A DNA stretch of 64,000 nt from Reyranella soli. GTDB lineage: Bacteria > Pseudomonadota > Alphaproteobacteria > Reyranellales > Reyranellaceae. Positions 9,185 to 18,974 of this stretch are shown here, one piece after another (the first letter of the stretch is position 1; each line of letters begins with the position of its first letter). Under the pieces are notes generated by a model, which did not search any database, had not been told where the DNA came from, and was given only the letters and a program-made list of their open reading frames with translations. The stretch spans positions 1-64,000 of the forward strand of contig NZ_BKAJ01000072.1 of NCBI RefSeq assembly GCF_007992495.1, read 5' to 3'. The translations under genes and the position numbers were made by a program.

Positions 9185-9208
9185 CGGGGCGACTCGAAAG
9201 TCGCCCCG
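9185..9208 (-). terminator. Stem-loop between urtA and urtB (attenuator or mRNA-stabilising hairpin)
   Basis: A perfect 10-bp inverted repeat, CGGGGCGACT / AGTCGCCCCG, encloses a 4-base loop. On the minus (transcribed) strand only a short, interrupted T-rich run follows, so it is likely a partial terminator or a 3'-end stabiliser. That would leave urtA mRNA more abundant than urtBCDE, as is common for periplasmic receptors. Confidence 0.65.
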
Positions 9209-9249
9209 CCCCCTGTTGATTTAAATGGGCGAGTTGAGCGAACTCTGGA

Positions 9250-10542
9250 CTACTTGCCCTTGCCGCCGCACTTGCCCGAGACAACGTTGAAGTTGCCGCA
9301 GTTCATGGGCTTGCGCCAATCGGCGATCAGGTCCTTGGAGTCCGGCAGGTAGGGCGACCACTCTTCCGCGACCACCAGGCCCGGGGTCTGCCACACCGTG
9401 TCGAACTGGCCGTTGCCCTGGATCTCGCCGATCAGGACGGGCTTGGTGATGTGGTGGTTCGGCATCATCGCCGAGTAGCCACCCGACAGGTTCGGCACGG
9501 TGATGCCGATCATGGCGTCGATCACCGCGTCGGGATCCGTCGTGCCGGCCTTCTTCACCGCCTCGATCCACATGTTGAAGCCGATCACATGGGCTTCCAT
9601 CGGATCGTTGGTCACGCGCTTCGGGTTCTTGGTGAAGGTCTGCCAGGCCTTGATGAAGGCCTCGTTGCTCGGGTTCTTCACCGACTGGAAGTAGTTCCAG
9701 GCCGCGAGGTGGCCGAGCAGCGGCTTGGTGTCGATGCCGGCGAGCTCTTCCTCACCGACCGAGAACGCCACCACCGGGATGTCCTTGGCCTTGATGCCGG
9801 CGTTGCCCAGCTCCTTGTAGAACGGCACGTTGGCGTCGCCGTTGATGGTCGACACGACGGCCGTCTTCTTGCCGGCCGAGCCGAACTTCTTGATCTCCGC
9901 CACGATCGACTGCCAGTCGGAATGACCGAACGGCGTGTAGTTAATCATGATGTCTTCCTGCTTGACGCCCTTCTGCTTGAGGTACGCCTCGAGGATCTTG
10001 TTGGTCGTGCGCGGATAGACGTAGTCGGTGCCGGCCAGGACCCAGCGCTGCACCTTCTCGTTGTTCATCAGGTAGTCGACGGCCGGGATCGCCTGCTGGT
10101 TCGGCGCGGCGCCGGTGTAGAACACGTTGCGCGAGCTCTCCTCACCCTCGTACTGAACCGGGTAGAACAGGATGCCGTTCAGCTCCTCGAACACCGGCAG
10201 CACCGACTTGCGGCTGACCGAGGTCCAGCAGCCGAATACCGCGGCGACCTTCTCCTTCTGCAGGAGCTCGCGCGCCTTCTCGGCGAACAGCGGCCAGTTC
10301 GACGCCGGATCGACGACCACGGCCTCGAGCTTGCGGCCGAGCACGCCGCCCTTCTTGTTCTGCTCCTCGATCAGCATCAGCATGACGTCCTTCAGGGTCG
10401 TCTCGCTGATTGCCATCGTGCCCGACAGAGAATGCAACACGCCGACCTTGATCGGCGCCCCCTGCGCCAGGGCGCTGCCCGCGGCGCCGGCCAACAGGCC
10501 AGCGGCGACCACGCCTGTCTTGAGAATCGATCCCAACTTCAT
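9250..10542 (-). CDS. urtA: Urea ABC transporter substrate-binding protein UrtA
   Basis: This 430-residue periplasmic receptor has a Sec signal peptide (LKTGVVAAGLLAGAAGSALA, cleaved near AQG). The mature protein starts PIKVGVLHSLSGTMAISE, the classic UrtA/AmiC type I binding fold. FGCWTSVSRKSVLPVFEE and FYPVQYEGEESS are hallmark urea/short-amide receptor segments. The Cys-containing C-terminus (NCGNFNVVSGKCGGKGK) is also typical. An AAAAAGGAGAG ribosome-binding site lies a few bases before ATG 10542, and a sigma-54 type promoter lies about 50 bp upstream. It follows hupE/ureJ of the urease operon on the same strand. Confidence 0.96.
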   Translation of the reverse strand: MKLGSILKTGVVAAGLLAGAAGSALAQGAPIKVGVLHSLSGTMAISETTLKDVMLMLIEEQNKKGGVLGRKLEAVVVDPASNWPLFAEKARELLQKEKVAAVFGCWTSVSRKSVLPVFEELNGILFYPVQYEGEESSRNVFYTGAAPNQQAIPAVDYLMNNEKVQRWVLAGTDYVYPRTTNKILEAYLKQKGVKQEDIMINYTPFGHSDWQSIVAEIKKFGSAGKKTAVVSTINGDANVPFYKELGNAGIKAKDIPVVAFSVGEEELAGIDTKPLLGHLAAWNYFQSVKNPSNEAFIKAWQTFTKNPKRVTNDPMEAHVIGFNMWIEAVKKAGTTDPDAVIDAMIGITVPNLSGGYSAMMPNHHITKPVLIGEIQGNGQFDTVWQTPGLVVAEEWSPYLPDSKDLIADWRKPMNCGNFNVVSGKCGGKGK

Positions 10543-10589
10543 CCCGCTCTCCTTTTTGTCGACGGAATACCCCCGCCAACTGCCGCAAG

Positions 10590-10605
10590 AGCGAAAGCCG
10601 TGCCA
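10590..10605 (-). promoter_or_regulatory. Sigma-54 (RpoN) promoter for urtABCDE
   Basis: The minus strand reads TGGCACGGCTTTCGCT. This matches TGGCACG-N4-TTGCW at every fixed base except one (TCGC for TTGC). The key GG and GC dinucleotides have the canonical spacing. It lies 48 bp upstream of the urtA ATG, which leaves about 35 bases of leader. It implies nitrogen (NtrC) control of urea uptake. No NtrC site was identified by eye. Confidence 0.7.
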
Positions 10606-10632
10606 AACCCCTGCTAGGGTCCGGCATAACTT

Positions 10633-11202
10633 TTAATGGGCGATCAGAACGACCGCGCCGGCCGCGAGCACGACGCCGCCCAAAGCACGCAGGGCGAGAT
10701 CGCCCACAGCCCTGTGCACAACCCAGCCGATCGCCAGGCCGACGCCCTGAAGAAGTGCCGTTGCCGCAAGGAAGCCCAAGATGTAGCTGCCCGCTGCCGT
10801 GGGAGGTGCTTCGAGGGCGTGGGCATAGCCGTGGAACACTGCAAACAGACCGACGACGGCCATCGCCCAGGCCACCGGCAAGCGCACTGCACCTATGATG
10901 AGACCGCCGATCACGAACACCGAGGCCAGGATCGCCGCCTCAACAAGAGGCAGTTTTATGCCCGCAAAACCGGCAGCTGCTCCGATCGCCATCATCACCA
11001 GGAAGGCGGCCGGCACGGCCACGGCGATCACCGGCTTGCGGCCGGCCATGAAGGCGGCCCACAGGCCGACGCCGACCATGGCCAGCATGTGGTCCAGGCC
11101 GGTGAAGGGGTGCAGGAAGCCCGAGGCCTCGTGGCCAGGATGGGCGAGCGCCGGGCCGGCGGCCACGAGCAGCAGAGCGGTCAGACCGATTTTCAAACGC
11201 AT
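10633..11202 (-). CDS. HupE/UreJ family nickel permease
   Basis: This 189-residue membrane protein has a cleavable signal (MRLKIGLTALLLVAAGPALA) followed directly by HPGHEASGF and HPFTGLDHMLAM, the histidine-rich hallmark of HupE/UreJ secondary nickel/cobalt transporters. GYAHALEAP in a later loop is also diagnostic. Five to six further hydrophobic segments follow. In urease operons it supplies Ni2+ for the active site. ATG 11202 begins the signal peptide 17 bp after the ureG stop, so it belongs to the ure transcript. It is the last ure gene before the urtA promoter. Confidence 0.93.
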   Translation of the reverse strand: MRLKIGLTALLLVAAGPALAHPGHEASGFLHPFTGLDHMLAMVGVGLWAAFMAGRKPVIAVAVPAAFLVMMAIGAAAGFAGIKLPLVEAAILASVFVIGGLIIGAVRLPVAWAMAVVGLFAVFHGYAHALEAPPTAAGSYILGFLAATALLQGVGLAIGWVVHRAVGDLALRALGGVVLAAGAVVLIAH

Positions 11203-11219
11203 CACAAAGGTTCCCCTCT

Positions 11220-11846
11220 TCACTTCCCCGGCCGGGCGGGCAGCCCGCCCTGCCGTACGATAAACGCCGCAATATCGTCGACCCCCTTGTTCTCCTTGAG
11301 ATTGGAGAACAGGAACGGCCGGACCCCGCGCATCTTGCGAGCATCGCGGTCCATGACATCGAGGTTGGCGCCGACGAGCGGCGCCAGGTCGATCTTGTTG
11401 ATCACCAGCAGGTCGGACCGGGTGATGCCGGGTCCGCCCTTGCGCGGAATCTTCTCGCCGGCCGCCACGTCGATCACATAGATCGTGAGATCGGCCAGCT
11501 CGGGCGAGAAGGTGGCGGCGAGATTGTCGCCGCCCGATTCGACGAACACGATTTCCAGCTTGGGCCACTTGCGGACGATGTCGGACACGGCCGCCAGGTT
11601 GATCGAGGCGTCCTCGCGGATCGCCGTGTGCGGGCAGCCGCCGGTCTCGACACCGACGATGCGCTCGGGCGCCAGCGCGCCGGCGCGGGTCAGGAACTCG
11701 GCGTCTTCCTTGGTGTAGATGTCGTTGGTGACGACGGCGATGTCGTAGTCCTCGCGCATCTTCTTGCACAGGCGCTCGACCAGCGCGGTCTTGCCCGACC
11801 CGACGGGACCGCCCACTCCCACCCTCAGGGGGCCACGCAGACTCAT
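11220..11846 (-). CDS. ureG: Urease accessory GTPase UreG
   Basis: This 208-residue SIMIBI-class GTPase drives nickel delivery to apourease. It shows the P-loop [15 protein letters not shown], the Ni-binding [12 protein letters not shown] (Cys-Pro-His), [19 protein letters not shown], and the base-recognition NKIDLAP. ATG 11846 overlaps the stop of the upstream DUF3995 gene as ATGA. The small membrane gene between ureF and ureG is an unusual interruption of the normal ureEFG order. All UreG key residues are present and the length is standard. Confidence 0.97.
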   Translation of the reverse strand: MSLRGPLRVGVGGPVGSGKTALVERLCKKMREDYDIAVVTNDIYTKEDAEFLTRAGALAPERIVGVETGGCPHTAIREDASINLAAVSDIVRKWPKLEIVFVESGGDNLAATFSPELADLTIYVIDVAAGEKIPRKGGPGITRSDLLVINKIDLAPLVGANLDVMDRDARKMRGVRPFLFSNLKENKGVDDIAAFIVRQGGLPARPGK

Positions 11847-12274
11847 TGACGCTCCATCTCCCCGGCCAGCAACGCGAGGTAGCTGATGCCGATCAGCAGG
11901 CAATATGGCGAATAGTACCGTCTGTTGCGCGTGGCAAACGGCTCGTCGCGAAAATGCAGGCGCCAGGTCGGCGTATAGCCCGCCACACCGCGCGCCATGA
12001 ACACGCCGGCGATGATGAAGGTGACGGACTGGACCCAGGTCTCCTCGTCGCGGCCCAGCAAGATGAACGGCCAGATCGATACGGCCGCGAAGGCGCAGGC
12101 GACTATGTAGCATTGCCAGGCCGGCGGCATGCGGCGGCGGCCATCGCCGACGACGCTCTTCGCCAGCGCCTCTTCGCTGGCCTCGGGCCAGTTGTAGCCC
12201 ATGCCCCACATCGCATGGACGACGGCTGGAGCGGCGACGCCGATGAACAGCAGGAGGGCGAACAACACGGTCAT
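11843..12274 (-). CDS. DUF3995-like small membrane protein inside the urease operon
   Basis: About 143 residues with four predicted hydrophobic helices ([69 protein letters not shown]). The [19 protein letters not shown] and GRRRMPP segments are as I recall the DUF3995 family. The start ATG 12274 overlaps the ureF stop and its stop overlaps the ureG start, both as ATGA, so it is translationally coupled on both sides. The family has no known function. The setting suggests a role tied to urea, nickel or ammonia handling, but that is inference. No catalytic motif is seen. Confidence 0.75.
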   Translation of the reverse strand: MTVLFALLLFIGVAAPAVVHAMWGMGYNWPEASEEALAKSVVGDGRRRMPPAWQCYIVACAFAAVSIWPFILLGRDEETWVQSVTFIIAGVFMARGVAGYTPTWRLHFRDEPFATRNRRYYSPYCLLIGISYLALLAGEMERQ

Positions 12275-12954
12275 GAGCGGAACAGCCGCGTGTACTGGGT
12301 CTCGTGGCTGAGCGAGCACCAGTCGAGCAGCGGCGTGGCGGTGCCGACTTCGTCGAGCGAGGTCACCGACAGCGCGGCCTCGGACGCCTGGCGCACGGCG
12401 GGTTCCAGCGCCGCCAGGGCGATCTGGCCGTCGCTCTGGCCGAGCGGCACGGTGCGCACCGCGGCCGAGATCAGGTTGGCGGTGAAGGCGTGCAGGTAGC
12501 CTTCCAGGGCGCGGTCGAGGGCGATGCCGTGCACCGCCGCCGCGAGCGCGACGGCGACCGGCAATGCGAGTTCGCCACTCAGCCTCTCGTGCACGGCATC
12601 AAGTGACGGATGCGGCCAGGCGGTACGCGTGATCGAGAGGAACGAGCCGCCCTGCTGGCGCGATTCCAGCGCCATCTCCGAGGTGCCGCGCCAGGCCGCC
12701 GCGCGCTCGGCAATGGCGTCGAACGACGTCCAGTCCTCGGCCTCGACGGTGCGCCAGGCGGCCACGAACAGCGCGCCATCGACGACGCCCGTACCCTGCA
12801 GCAGGACGCTTGCCAGCCAGGTCACAAGCGTCGCGCGATCCCTGATGAAGCCCGCCTCGACCGCGGTCTCGACGCCGTGGCTGTAGCTGAAGGCGCCGAT
12901 GGGATAGGCGGGCGACAGCCAGGCGAGCAGGCGATAGAGCGGGTCAGTCGCCAT
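12271..12954 (-). CDS. ureF: Urease accessory protein UreF
   Basis: About 227 residues, all-helical. The hallmark [21 protein letters not shown] opens the protein, and [17 protein letters not shown] and [32 protein letters not shown] follow the family closely. UreF joins UreD and UreG in the complex that gates nickel insertion and GTP hydrolysis. The start ATG 12954 lies inside the 3' end of ureE, an 11-bp overlap; a longer upstream reading would run through the His-rich ureE tail and is rejected. It overlaps the next gene by ATGA. Confidence 0.95.
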   Translation of the reverse strand: MATDPLYRLLAWLSPAYPIGAFSYSHGVETAVEAGFIRDRATLVTWLASVLLQGTGVVDGALFVAAWRTVEAEDWTSFDAIAERAAAWRGTSEMALESRQQGGSFLSITRTAWPHPSLDAVHERLSGELALPVAVALAAAVHGIALDRALEGYLHAFTANLISAAVRTVPLGQSDGQIALAALEPAVRQASEAALSVTSLDEVGTATPLLDWCSLSHETQYTRLFRS

Positions 12955-13438
12955 GACGGTTTTCGTGCAAGGGGCCGTGGCGATGGCCGAGGTCATGATT
13001 GTGCTGGCCGTAGGCGCCGCCTTCGGGATCGAACGGCGCCTTGACCTTGCGCACCTCGGCGCCCAGGCCTTTCAGCATATCGATGATGACATGGTCGTCG
13101 CGGATCAGGATGCGGTCGGCGGTGATCTGGGCCGGCAGATGGCGATTGCCGAGATGCCAGGCGATGCGCGCGAACGACGCCGCATCGCGACCACGCACCT
13201 CGACCAGGTCCTCCTCGGCCGCCTTGACCTCGACGAAGCCGCCCTCTTCCAGCCGGAGGCCATCGCCGGTGTGCAGGACGATGGGCTCGACGAGATCGAG
13301 CAGGAAGTCGAGGCCATTGTCTCCCAGCATGCGCAGGCGGCGACGATAGCGGTCGTCGAACAGCAGCGTGACGGTGTCGGTGCGCTCGGCCGCCGGCCAA
13401 TGGCCGGCGCGTGCAACTTCAATCGCTCTCTTCATCAC
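12944..13438 (-). CDS. ureE: Urease accessory nickel chaperone UreE
   Basis: This 164-residue chaperone has the UreE N-terminal peptide-binding domain, a metal-binding C-terminal domain with AWHLGNRHLPAQI and RDDHVIIDMLKGLGA, and a His-rich tail ([20 protein letters not shown]) for nickel storage. Two ATGs at 13438 and 13435 are possible; either gives a normal N-terminus. It is separated from ureB::ureC by about 100 bp that hold a palindromic repeat. The ureE 3' end overlaps ureF. Confidence 0.95.
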   Translation of the reverse strand: MMKRAIEVARAGHWPAAERTDTVTLLFDDRYRRRLRMLGDNGLDFLLDLVEPIVLHTGDGLRLEEGGFVEVKAAEEDLVEVRGRDAASFARIAWHLGNRHLPAQITADRILIRDDHVIIDMLKGLGAEVRKVKAPFDPEGGAYGQHNHDLGHRHGPLHENRHGD

Positions 13439-13446
13439 GAACTCGA

Positions 13447-13515
13447 TGTCATCCCGAGCAAAGCGAGGGACCTTTCCTGCGGCCTCAAAGGTCCCTCGCT
13501 GCGCTCGGGATGACA
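13447..13515. repeat. Palindromic intergenic repeat, complete copy (ureC-ureE gap)
   Basis: TGTCATCCCGAGC, 3-base spacer, GCGAGGGACCTTT, an 11-base centre, then the exact inverse arms ending GCTCGGGATGACA. The two 13-bp arm pairs are perfectly complementary, giving a 69-base foldback. It lies between the ureB::ureC stop and the ureE start. Related copies occur at 1-26, 23911-23977, 41010-41125, 54201-54314 and 55151-55218. Confidence 0.9.
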
Positions 13516-13540
13516 GGTGTGGTGGTTCATCGAACGTGCG

Positions 13541-15586
<2,046 letters not shown>

Positions 15587-15595
15587 TGTCGGGCC

Positions 15596-15898
15596 TCAGC
15601 GGATCGGCGCGTGGACAGTGACGAGCTTGGTGCCGTCGGGGAAGGTCGCCTCGACCTGGATCTCCTCGATGATGTCGGCCACGCCTTCCATCACCTGCTC
15701 GCGGCGCAGCACGTGAGCGCCGGCCTGCATGAGGTCGGCCACCGAGCGGCCGTCGCGCGCGCCCTCGACGACGAAGTCGGTGATCAGGGCGATGGCCTCG
15801 GGATGATTGAGCTTCACGCCGCGCTCGAGGCGGCGGCGGGCCACGACGGCCGCCATGGCGACCAGAAGCTTGTCCTTTTCACGCGGCGTCAGATTCAT
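15596..15898 (-). CDS. ureA: Urease gamma subunit UreA
   Basis: This 100-residue gamma subunit has [52 protein letters not shown] and [19 protein letters not shown], matching the family end to end at the usual length. It is a structural subunit of the (alpha-beta-gamma)3 enzyme. It lies 42 bp downstream of ureD and 9 bp upstream of the fused ureB::ureC frame in one transcript. Confidence 0.97.
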   Translation of the reverse strand: MNLTPREKDKLLVAMAAVVARRRLERGVKLNHPEAIALITDFVVEGARDGRSVADLMQAGAHVLRREQVMEGVADIIEEIQVEATFPDGTKLVTVHAPIR

Positions 15899-15940
15899 CG
15901 AGCATTTCCCCCGTATTGGGCCCGACTATAAGAGGCTGCA

Positions 15941-16771
15941 TCAAACATGCCAGACTCGCGGCAGGCGGCAGCCGCGAAAATCGGTGAGAAAGCGGATGAC
16001 GGCAGCACGGACCATCGTCGCTTCGCCCAGTATTCGCGCGACCATCACGCCGTTCACCAGCGTCACCCCGGCACGCACCTCAGCTGCAGTTTCGAGCAAC
16101 GCCCGAGCCTTCTCGAACCGCGGCTGCGGCTCGTCCCACACGCCGATCACCGTGGCGAGCGCATTGGCCGTGCCGAAGCCTGCGCCCGTCGGCGTCTCGC
16201 CCTCGACGCGCAGCGTGTCGGTCCAGACCAGCCGTCCAGATTTGCGCGGACCTGGCCGCCGCACGGACCACGAATCGAGCAGCAGGCCGCGGGTGAACCG
16301 CTCGCCCGCGGCTGCGCGGCCAAGCACCACCATCTCGCAGGCGAGCAGCGACCCGCCCGGCTCGACCTCGGCCACGGTGCGGCGTTTCAGCCGCGCGCCC
16401 TCGAACACGATGGTCTCCTGCGGCAGCCAGTCGAGGACGGCGTCCCCGCTTACGCGCACGGCGACGTCGATGGCGCAATGGCCGCCGCCCTTGGCGGCGC
16501 GATAGATCTTTTCCGCCGCCTGGGTGGTGGCCACGGCCGAGGCCCCGGGGCCGATCTCGATGGCCATTTTGAGGGAATCGCCGTCGGTCACCCCGCCCGA
16601 GGTGGTCAGCATGACCGCCAAAGGGGGTTCCCCCGGCTCGGGTTCCGGGAACAAAACCCGGCAGGGATCGCGTTGATAGAGATCAGCAAGCCGCGTTCGG
16701 CCGTCCCGCAGGTCGAAGGCGACACGGCTTTCGCCGCTGGCGCGCTGCAGGCGGGGGGAACTGGTGGTCAT
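15941..16771 (-). CDS. ureD: Urease accessory protein UreD
   Basis: About 276 residues, the scaffold that binds apourease and carries nickel through its tunnel with UreF and UreG. Recognisable segments are LQRASGESRVAFDLRDGRTR, VMLTTSGGVTDGDSLKM, TTQAAEKIYRA (in family members TTQAxEKxYR) and WLPQETIVFEGARLKRR. I chose ATG 16771; the frame stays open for almost 600 bp upstream, but that part is antisense to greB. It is the first gene of the ure transcript. Its start is only 30 bp from the divergent greB start. Confidence 0.93.
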   Translation of the reverse strand: MTTSSPRLQRASGESRVAFDLRDGRTRLADLYQRDPCRVLFPEPEPGEPPLAVMLTTSGGVTDGDSLKMAIEIGPGASAVATTQAAEKIYRAAKGGGHCAIDVAVRVSGDAVLDWLPQETIVFEGARLKRRTVAEVEPGGSLLACEMVVLGRAAAGERFTRGLLLDSWSVRRPGPRKSGRLVWTDTLRVEGETPTGAGFGTANALATVIGVWDEPQPRFEKARALLETAAEVRAGVTLVNGVMVARILGEATMVRAAVIRFLTDFRGCRLPRVWHV

Positions 16772-16801
16772 CGGCCTCGACTTGATAGAGTAGGTATCGA
16801 A

Positions 16802-17353
16802 ATGAGCAAGGCCTTCACCAAGGAAAGCGACGGCGACGACGACGACGATCTCCCCGACGAGATCGTGGGCCTGCCCGCCGGCGCCAAGAACTACATGACC
16901 CCGCAGGGCTTCGAGCGCATGCGCGAGGAGTTGATGACGCTCATGCGCAAGGAACGGCCCGAGGTCGTGCAGGTCGTGTCGTGGGCCGCCGCCAACGGCG
17001 ACCGCTCGGAGAACGGCGACTACCTCTACGGCAAGAAGCGTCTGCGCGAGATCGACCGGCGCATCCGGTTCCTCAGCAAGCGCCTGGAGCGCTCGGAGGT
17101 CGTCGACCCGGCCAAGCGGCCCCCGACCAAGCAGGTCTTCTTCGGCGCCACTGTGACCTGGGCCAACGAGAAGGACGAAGAGCGCACCGTCAAGATCGTC
17201 GGCGTCGACGAGGTCGACCTCACCAAGGGCCATGTGAGCTGGATCTCGCCCATCGCCCGCGCCCTGATGCGTGCGTTCGAAGGCGACGTGGTGAAGATGC
17301 GAACGCCGGCCGGCGAGGAAGAGATCGAGATCGTGAAGGTCGACTACGTCTGA
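16802..17353 (+). CDS. greB: Transcription elongation factor GreB
   Basis: This 183-residue RNA polymerase cleavage factor rescues backtracked complexes. It has the N-terminal coiled coil (YMTPQGFERMREELMTL; ENGDYLYGKKRLREIDRRIRFLSKRLE) with the acidic tip expected for Gre factors, and a C-terminal FKBP-like domain (FFGATVTWANEKDEERTVKIVG; WISPIARALMRAFEGDVV). The GreB-type GKKRLREIDRRIRFL motif separates it from GreA. The N-terminus carries an extra acidic run of about 20 residues (DGDDDDDLPDE). ATG 16802 is chosen because the longer open frame upstream is antisense to ureD. Confidence 0.95.
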   Translation: MSKAFTKESDGDDDDDLPDEIVGLPAGAKNYMTPQGFERMREELMTLMRKERPEVVQVVSWAAANGDRSENGDYLYGKKRLREIDRRIRFLSKRLERSEVVDPAKRPPTKQVFFGATVTWANEKDEERTVKIVGVDEVDLTKGHVSWISPIARALMRAFEGDVVKMRTPAGEEEIEIVKVDYV

Positions 17354-17756
17354 CCGCATGGCCTCTAGTCAAGCCGACTGGGTCTTAGAGCCACGACGGC
17401 TGCCTGATTACATCATACCTGGGCAATAGCAGTGCTCGTTTTCAGCAAGTTCGCGCCCTCTCGGAGCCACGTGAGCTGTCACCAGCATGCCTTCGGAGGC
17501 GGGCGAAGTCAATAACTTTAGTGCTCATTTCATGACTTCAGTGCAAATGCGCGTACGATAGTTTTTGCGTGCCGTATAGGGAGGCCCGTACAGGGCAGGA
17601 TTCGTTTGCCGCGAGGCGCTTGCAGCGTGACGCCAAACGCAAGAATCAGGCGCCCCCGTCAAAGGCCCGCCCCGCCCCGCAAATCCGCGCTATGCCAGCA
17701 CTGACAGCAGCATCAGGCGCGTTCCGGAAGGTCTCCGCTCCCGGCGGCCAATCCGA
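17354..17756. other. Intergenic region of about 400 bp with no convincing gene
   Basis: Between greB and the class II aldolase-like gene. Base composition is lower in GC than the flanks around 17500-17570. No frame here reads like a protein; a 66-codon frame beginning at 17569 lacks family features. The region holds one member (17512-17703) of a pair of similar segments, the other being near 54.4 kb. Confidence 0.6.
17512..17703. repeat. Dispersed segment A, similar to 54413-54549
   Basis: Three blocks recur in the same order and orientation at both sites: ATAACTTTAGTGCTCATTT (17512-17530; 16 of 19 bases shared), AGTTTTTGCGTGCC (17560-17573; 13 of 14 shared) and TGCCAGCACTG (17693-17703; 11 of 11). 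Spacing differs between sites. It may be the remnant of an unknown small element or integration site. Confidence 0.5.
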
Positions 17757-18503
17757 TCAAGTCGCGTAGTCCGGGCTTTGACGGTCGAGGCGGCGCTTGA
17801 GGGCAGCCCACGGGCGCCGGCCCTTGCCCTCGAAGCTTTCGAACTGGCTGGCCGTGTGTTCGGCCACGGAGTCTGGAGGCATCACGACTTTCTGGCCGCC
17901 CTGCGTGGCGGCGACCTGCAGGCGGCAGGCTTGCTCGAGGTAGTACATCTCGTAGAAGGCGTCGCCGACCGTGCGGCCCGTCGTCAGCAGGCCGTGATGG
18001 CGAAGGATCATTGCGCTGTTGTCGCCGAGATCGCGCACCAGCCGCTCGCGCTCGTCGAGATCGAGCGCAATGCCTTCGTAGTCGTGGTAGCTCGTGCGGC
18101 CGAAGAACTGCATCGACATCTGGTTCAACGGCAGCAGGCCCTGCTCCTGCGCCGCCACGGCCATGCCGGCCGTGGTGTGGCTGTGCATGACGCACTGCGC
18201 GTCCTCGCGCGCCATGTGCACCGCCGAATGGATGGTGAAACCCGCATTGTTGATCTTGGCCTCATCGATCTCCTCGATGGCATGGCCTTCGGGATCGACG
18301 GCGATCAGGCTCGACGCGGTGATCTCGTCAAACAGATAACCGAATGGATTGAGCAGGAAGCGATGATCCTTGCCCGGCAGCCGCACAGACAGGTGGGTGA
18401 AGATCAGGTCGTCCATGCCGAAATGGGCAAACAGGCGGTAGGCCGCCGCGAGATCGCAGCGCAGTTCCCATTCCTGAGGATCGATGTTGGGTCGGTCCGT
18501 CAT
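17757..18503 (-). CDS. Class II aldolase/adducin family protein
   Basis: This 248-residue zinc-dependent aldolase-fold protein is related to L-fuculose-phosphate aldolase and L-ribulose-5-phosphate 4-epimerase. The zinc ligands are visible in VMHSHTTAGMAV (HxH) and LRHHGLLTTGRTV. FAHFGMDDLIFTHLSVRLPG and FLLNPFGYLFDEI are typical of the decarboxylase/aldolase subgroup often annotated only as family members. It is the last gene of the dipeptide-type transporter/enolase-superfamily cluster, 57 bp after the GFA gene. It could cleave or decarboxylate the sugar-acid-like product of the upstream dehydratase; that role is inferred from context. Confidence 0.88.
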   Translation of the reverse strand: MTDRPNIDPQEWELRCDLAAAYRLFAHFGMDDLIFTHLSVRLPGKDHRFLLNPFGYLFDEITASSLIAVDPEGHAIEEIDEAKINNAGFTIHSAVHMAREDAQCVMHSHTTAGMAVAAQEQGLLPLNQMSMQFFGRTSYHDYEGIALDLDERERLVRDLGDNSAMILRHHGLLTTGRTVGDAFYEMYYLEQACRLQVAATQGGQKVVMPPDSVAEHTASQFESFEGKGRRPWAALKRRLDRQSPDYAT

Positions 18504-18560
18504 TATTCCTCACCACGGGTCGGTCTGGGTTCATGATAAGCCAAAGCCACCCTCACCGCA

Positions 18561-18962
18561 CTAGCTCGGAAACTCGTCGTGCTGCGGCAGGTCGTCAGTG
18601 ATGGTGAACCAGGGCGCCTTGGAGCCGACGAAGATGTGCCGGCTGGGCCGGATCGACGGCGCGTCGACCAAGGTGCCCATGGCGACATGGACGAAGGCGC
18701 CGTCCCGGACGACGGAAAACAGCAGCGAGCCGCACTGGCGGCAGTGCGTGTTGTTGGTCTTGTCGTCGCCGTAGATCATGAGCTTGTCCCTGCCCTGGGT
18801 GACGGCGAGCTTCTCACGCTCGATGCCGGCGAACGGCTTGAAGGCCGAGCCGGTGGTGCGTCGGCAGTTCGAGCAATGGCAGTTCATGGCGTAGCGGAAG
18901 GCGTCGGTGACCTCATAGTGGACGGCGCCACAGTAGCATTTACCGGCAAGCATCTTTGGCAT
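18561..18962 (-). CDS. GFA-family (glutathione-dependent formaldehyde-activating fold) zinc protein
   Basis: This 133-residue GFA/CENP-V fold protein has the full set of zinc-binding cysteine motifs: GKCYCGAVHYEV, MNCHCSNCRRTTGSAF and HCRQCGSLLFS. Founding members accelerate formation of S-hydroxymethylglutathione, but most relatives have no proven function. It lies 12 bp downstream of the enolase-superfamily gene and 57 bp upstream of the aldolase-like gene, and so probably shares their transcript. A second start at 18953 (MLAGK) is possible. The family call is certain; a detoxifying role for an aldehyde made by the cluster is only an idea. Confidence 0.9.
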   Translation of the reverse strand: MPKMLAGKCYCGAVHYEVTDAFRYAMNCHCSNCRRTTGSAFKPFAGIEREKLAVTQGRDKLMIYGDDKTNNTHCRQCGSLLFSVVRDGAFVHVAMGTLVDAPSIRPSRHIFVGSKAPWFTITDDLPQHDEFPS

Positions 18963-18974
18963 CGAAGACTGCCC

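Noticed and set aside
13447-13515. CRISPR-like repeat
   Set aside because: Copies are single, kilobases apart and palindromic, with no spacer array and no cas genes.
15941-17359. UreD extended to 472 residues by an upstream start
   Set aside because: The first part would be antisense to greB. ATG 16771 gives a normal UreD.
17569-17769. A 66-codon frame after greB
   Set aside because: Basic, low-complexity translation that overlaps the dispersed segment; no ribosome site or family match.
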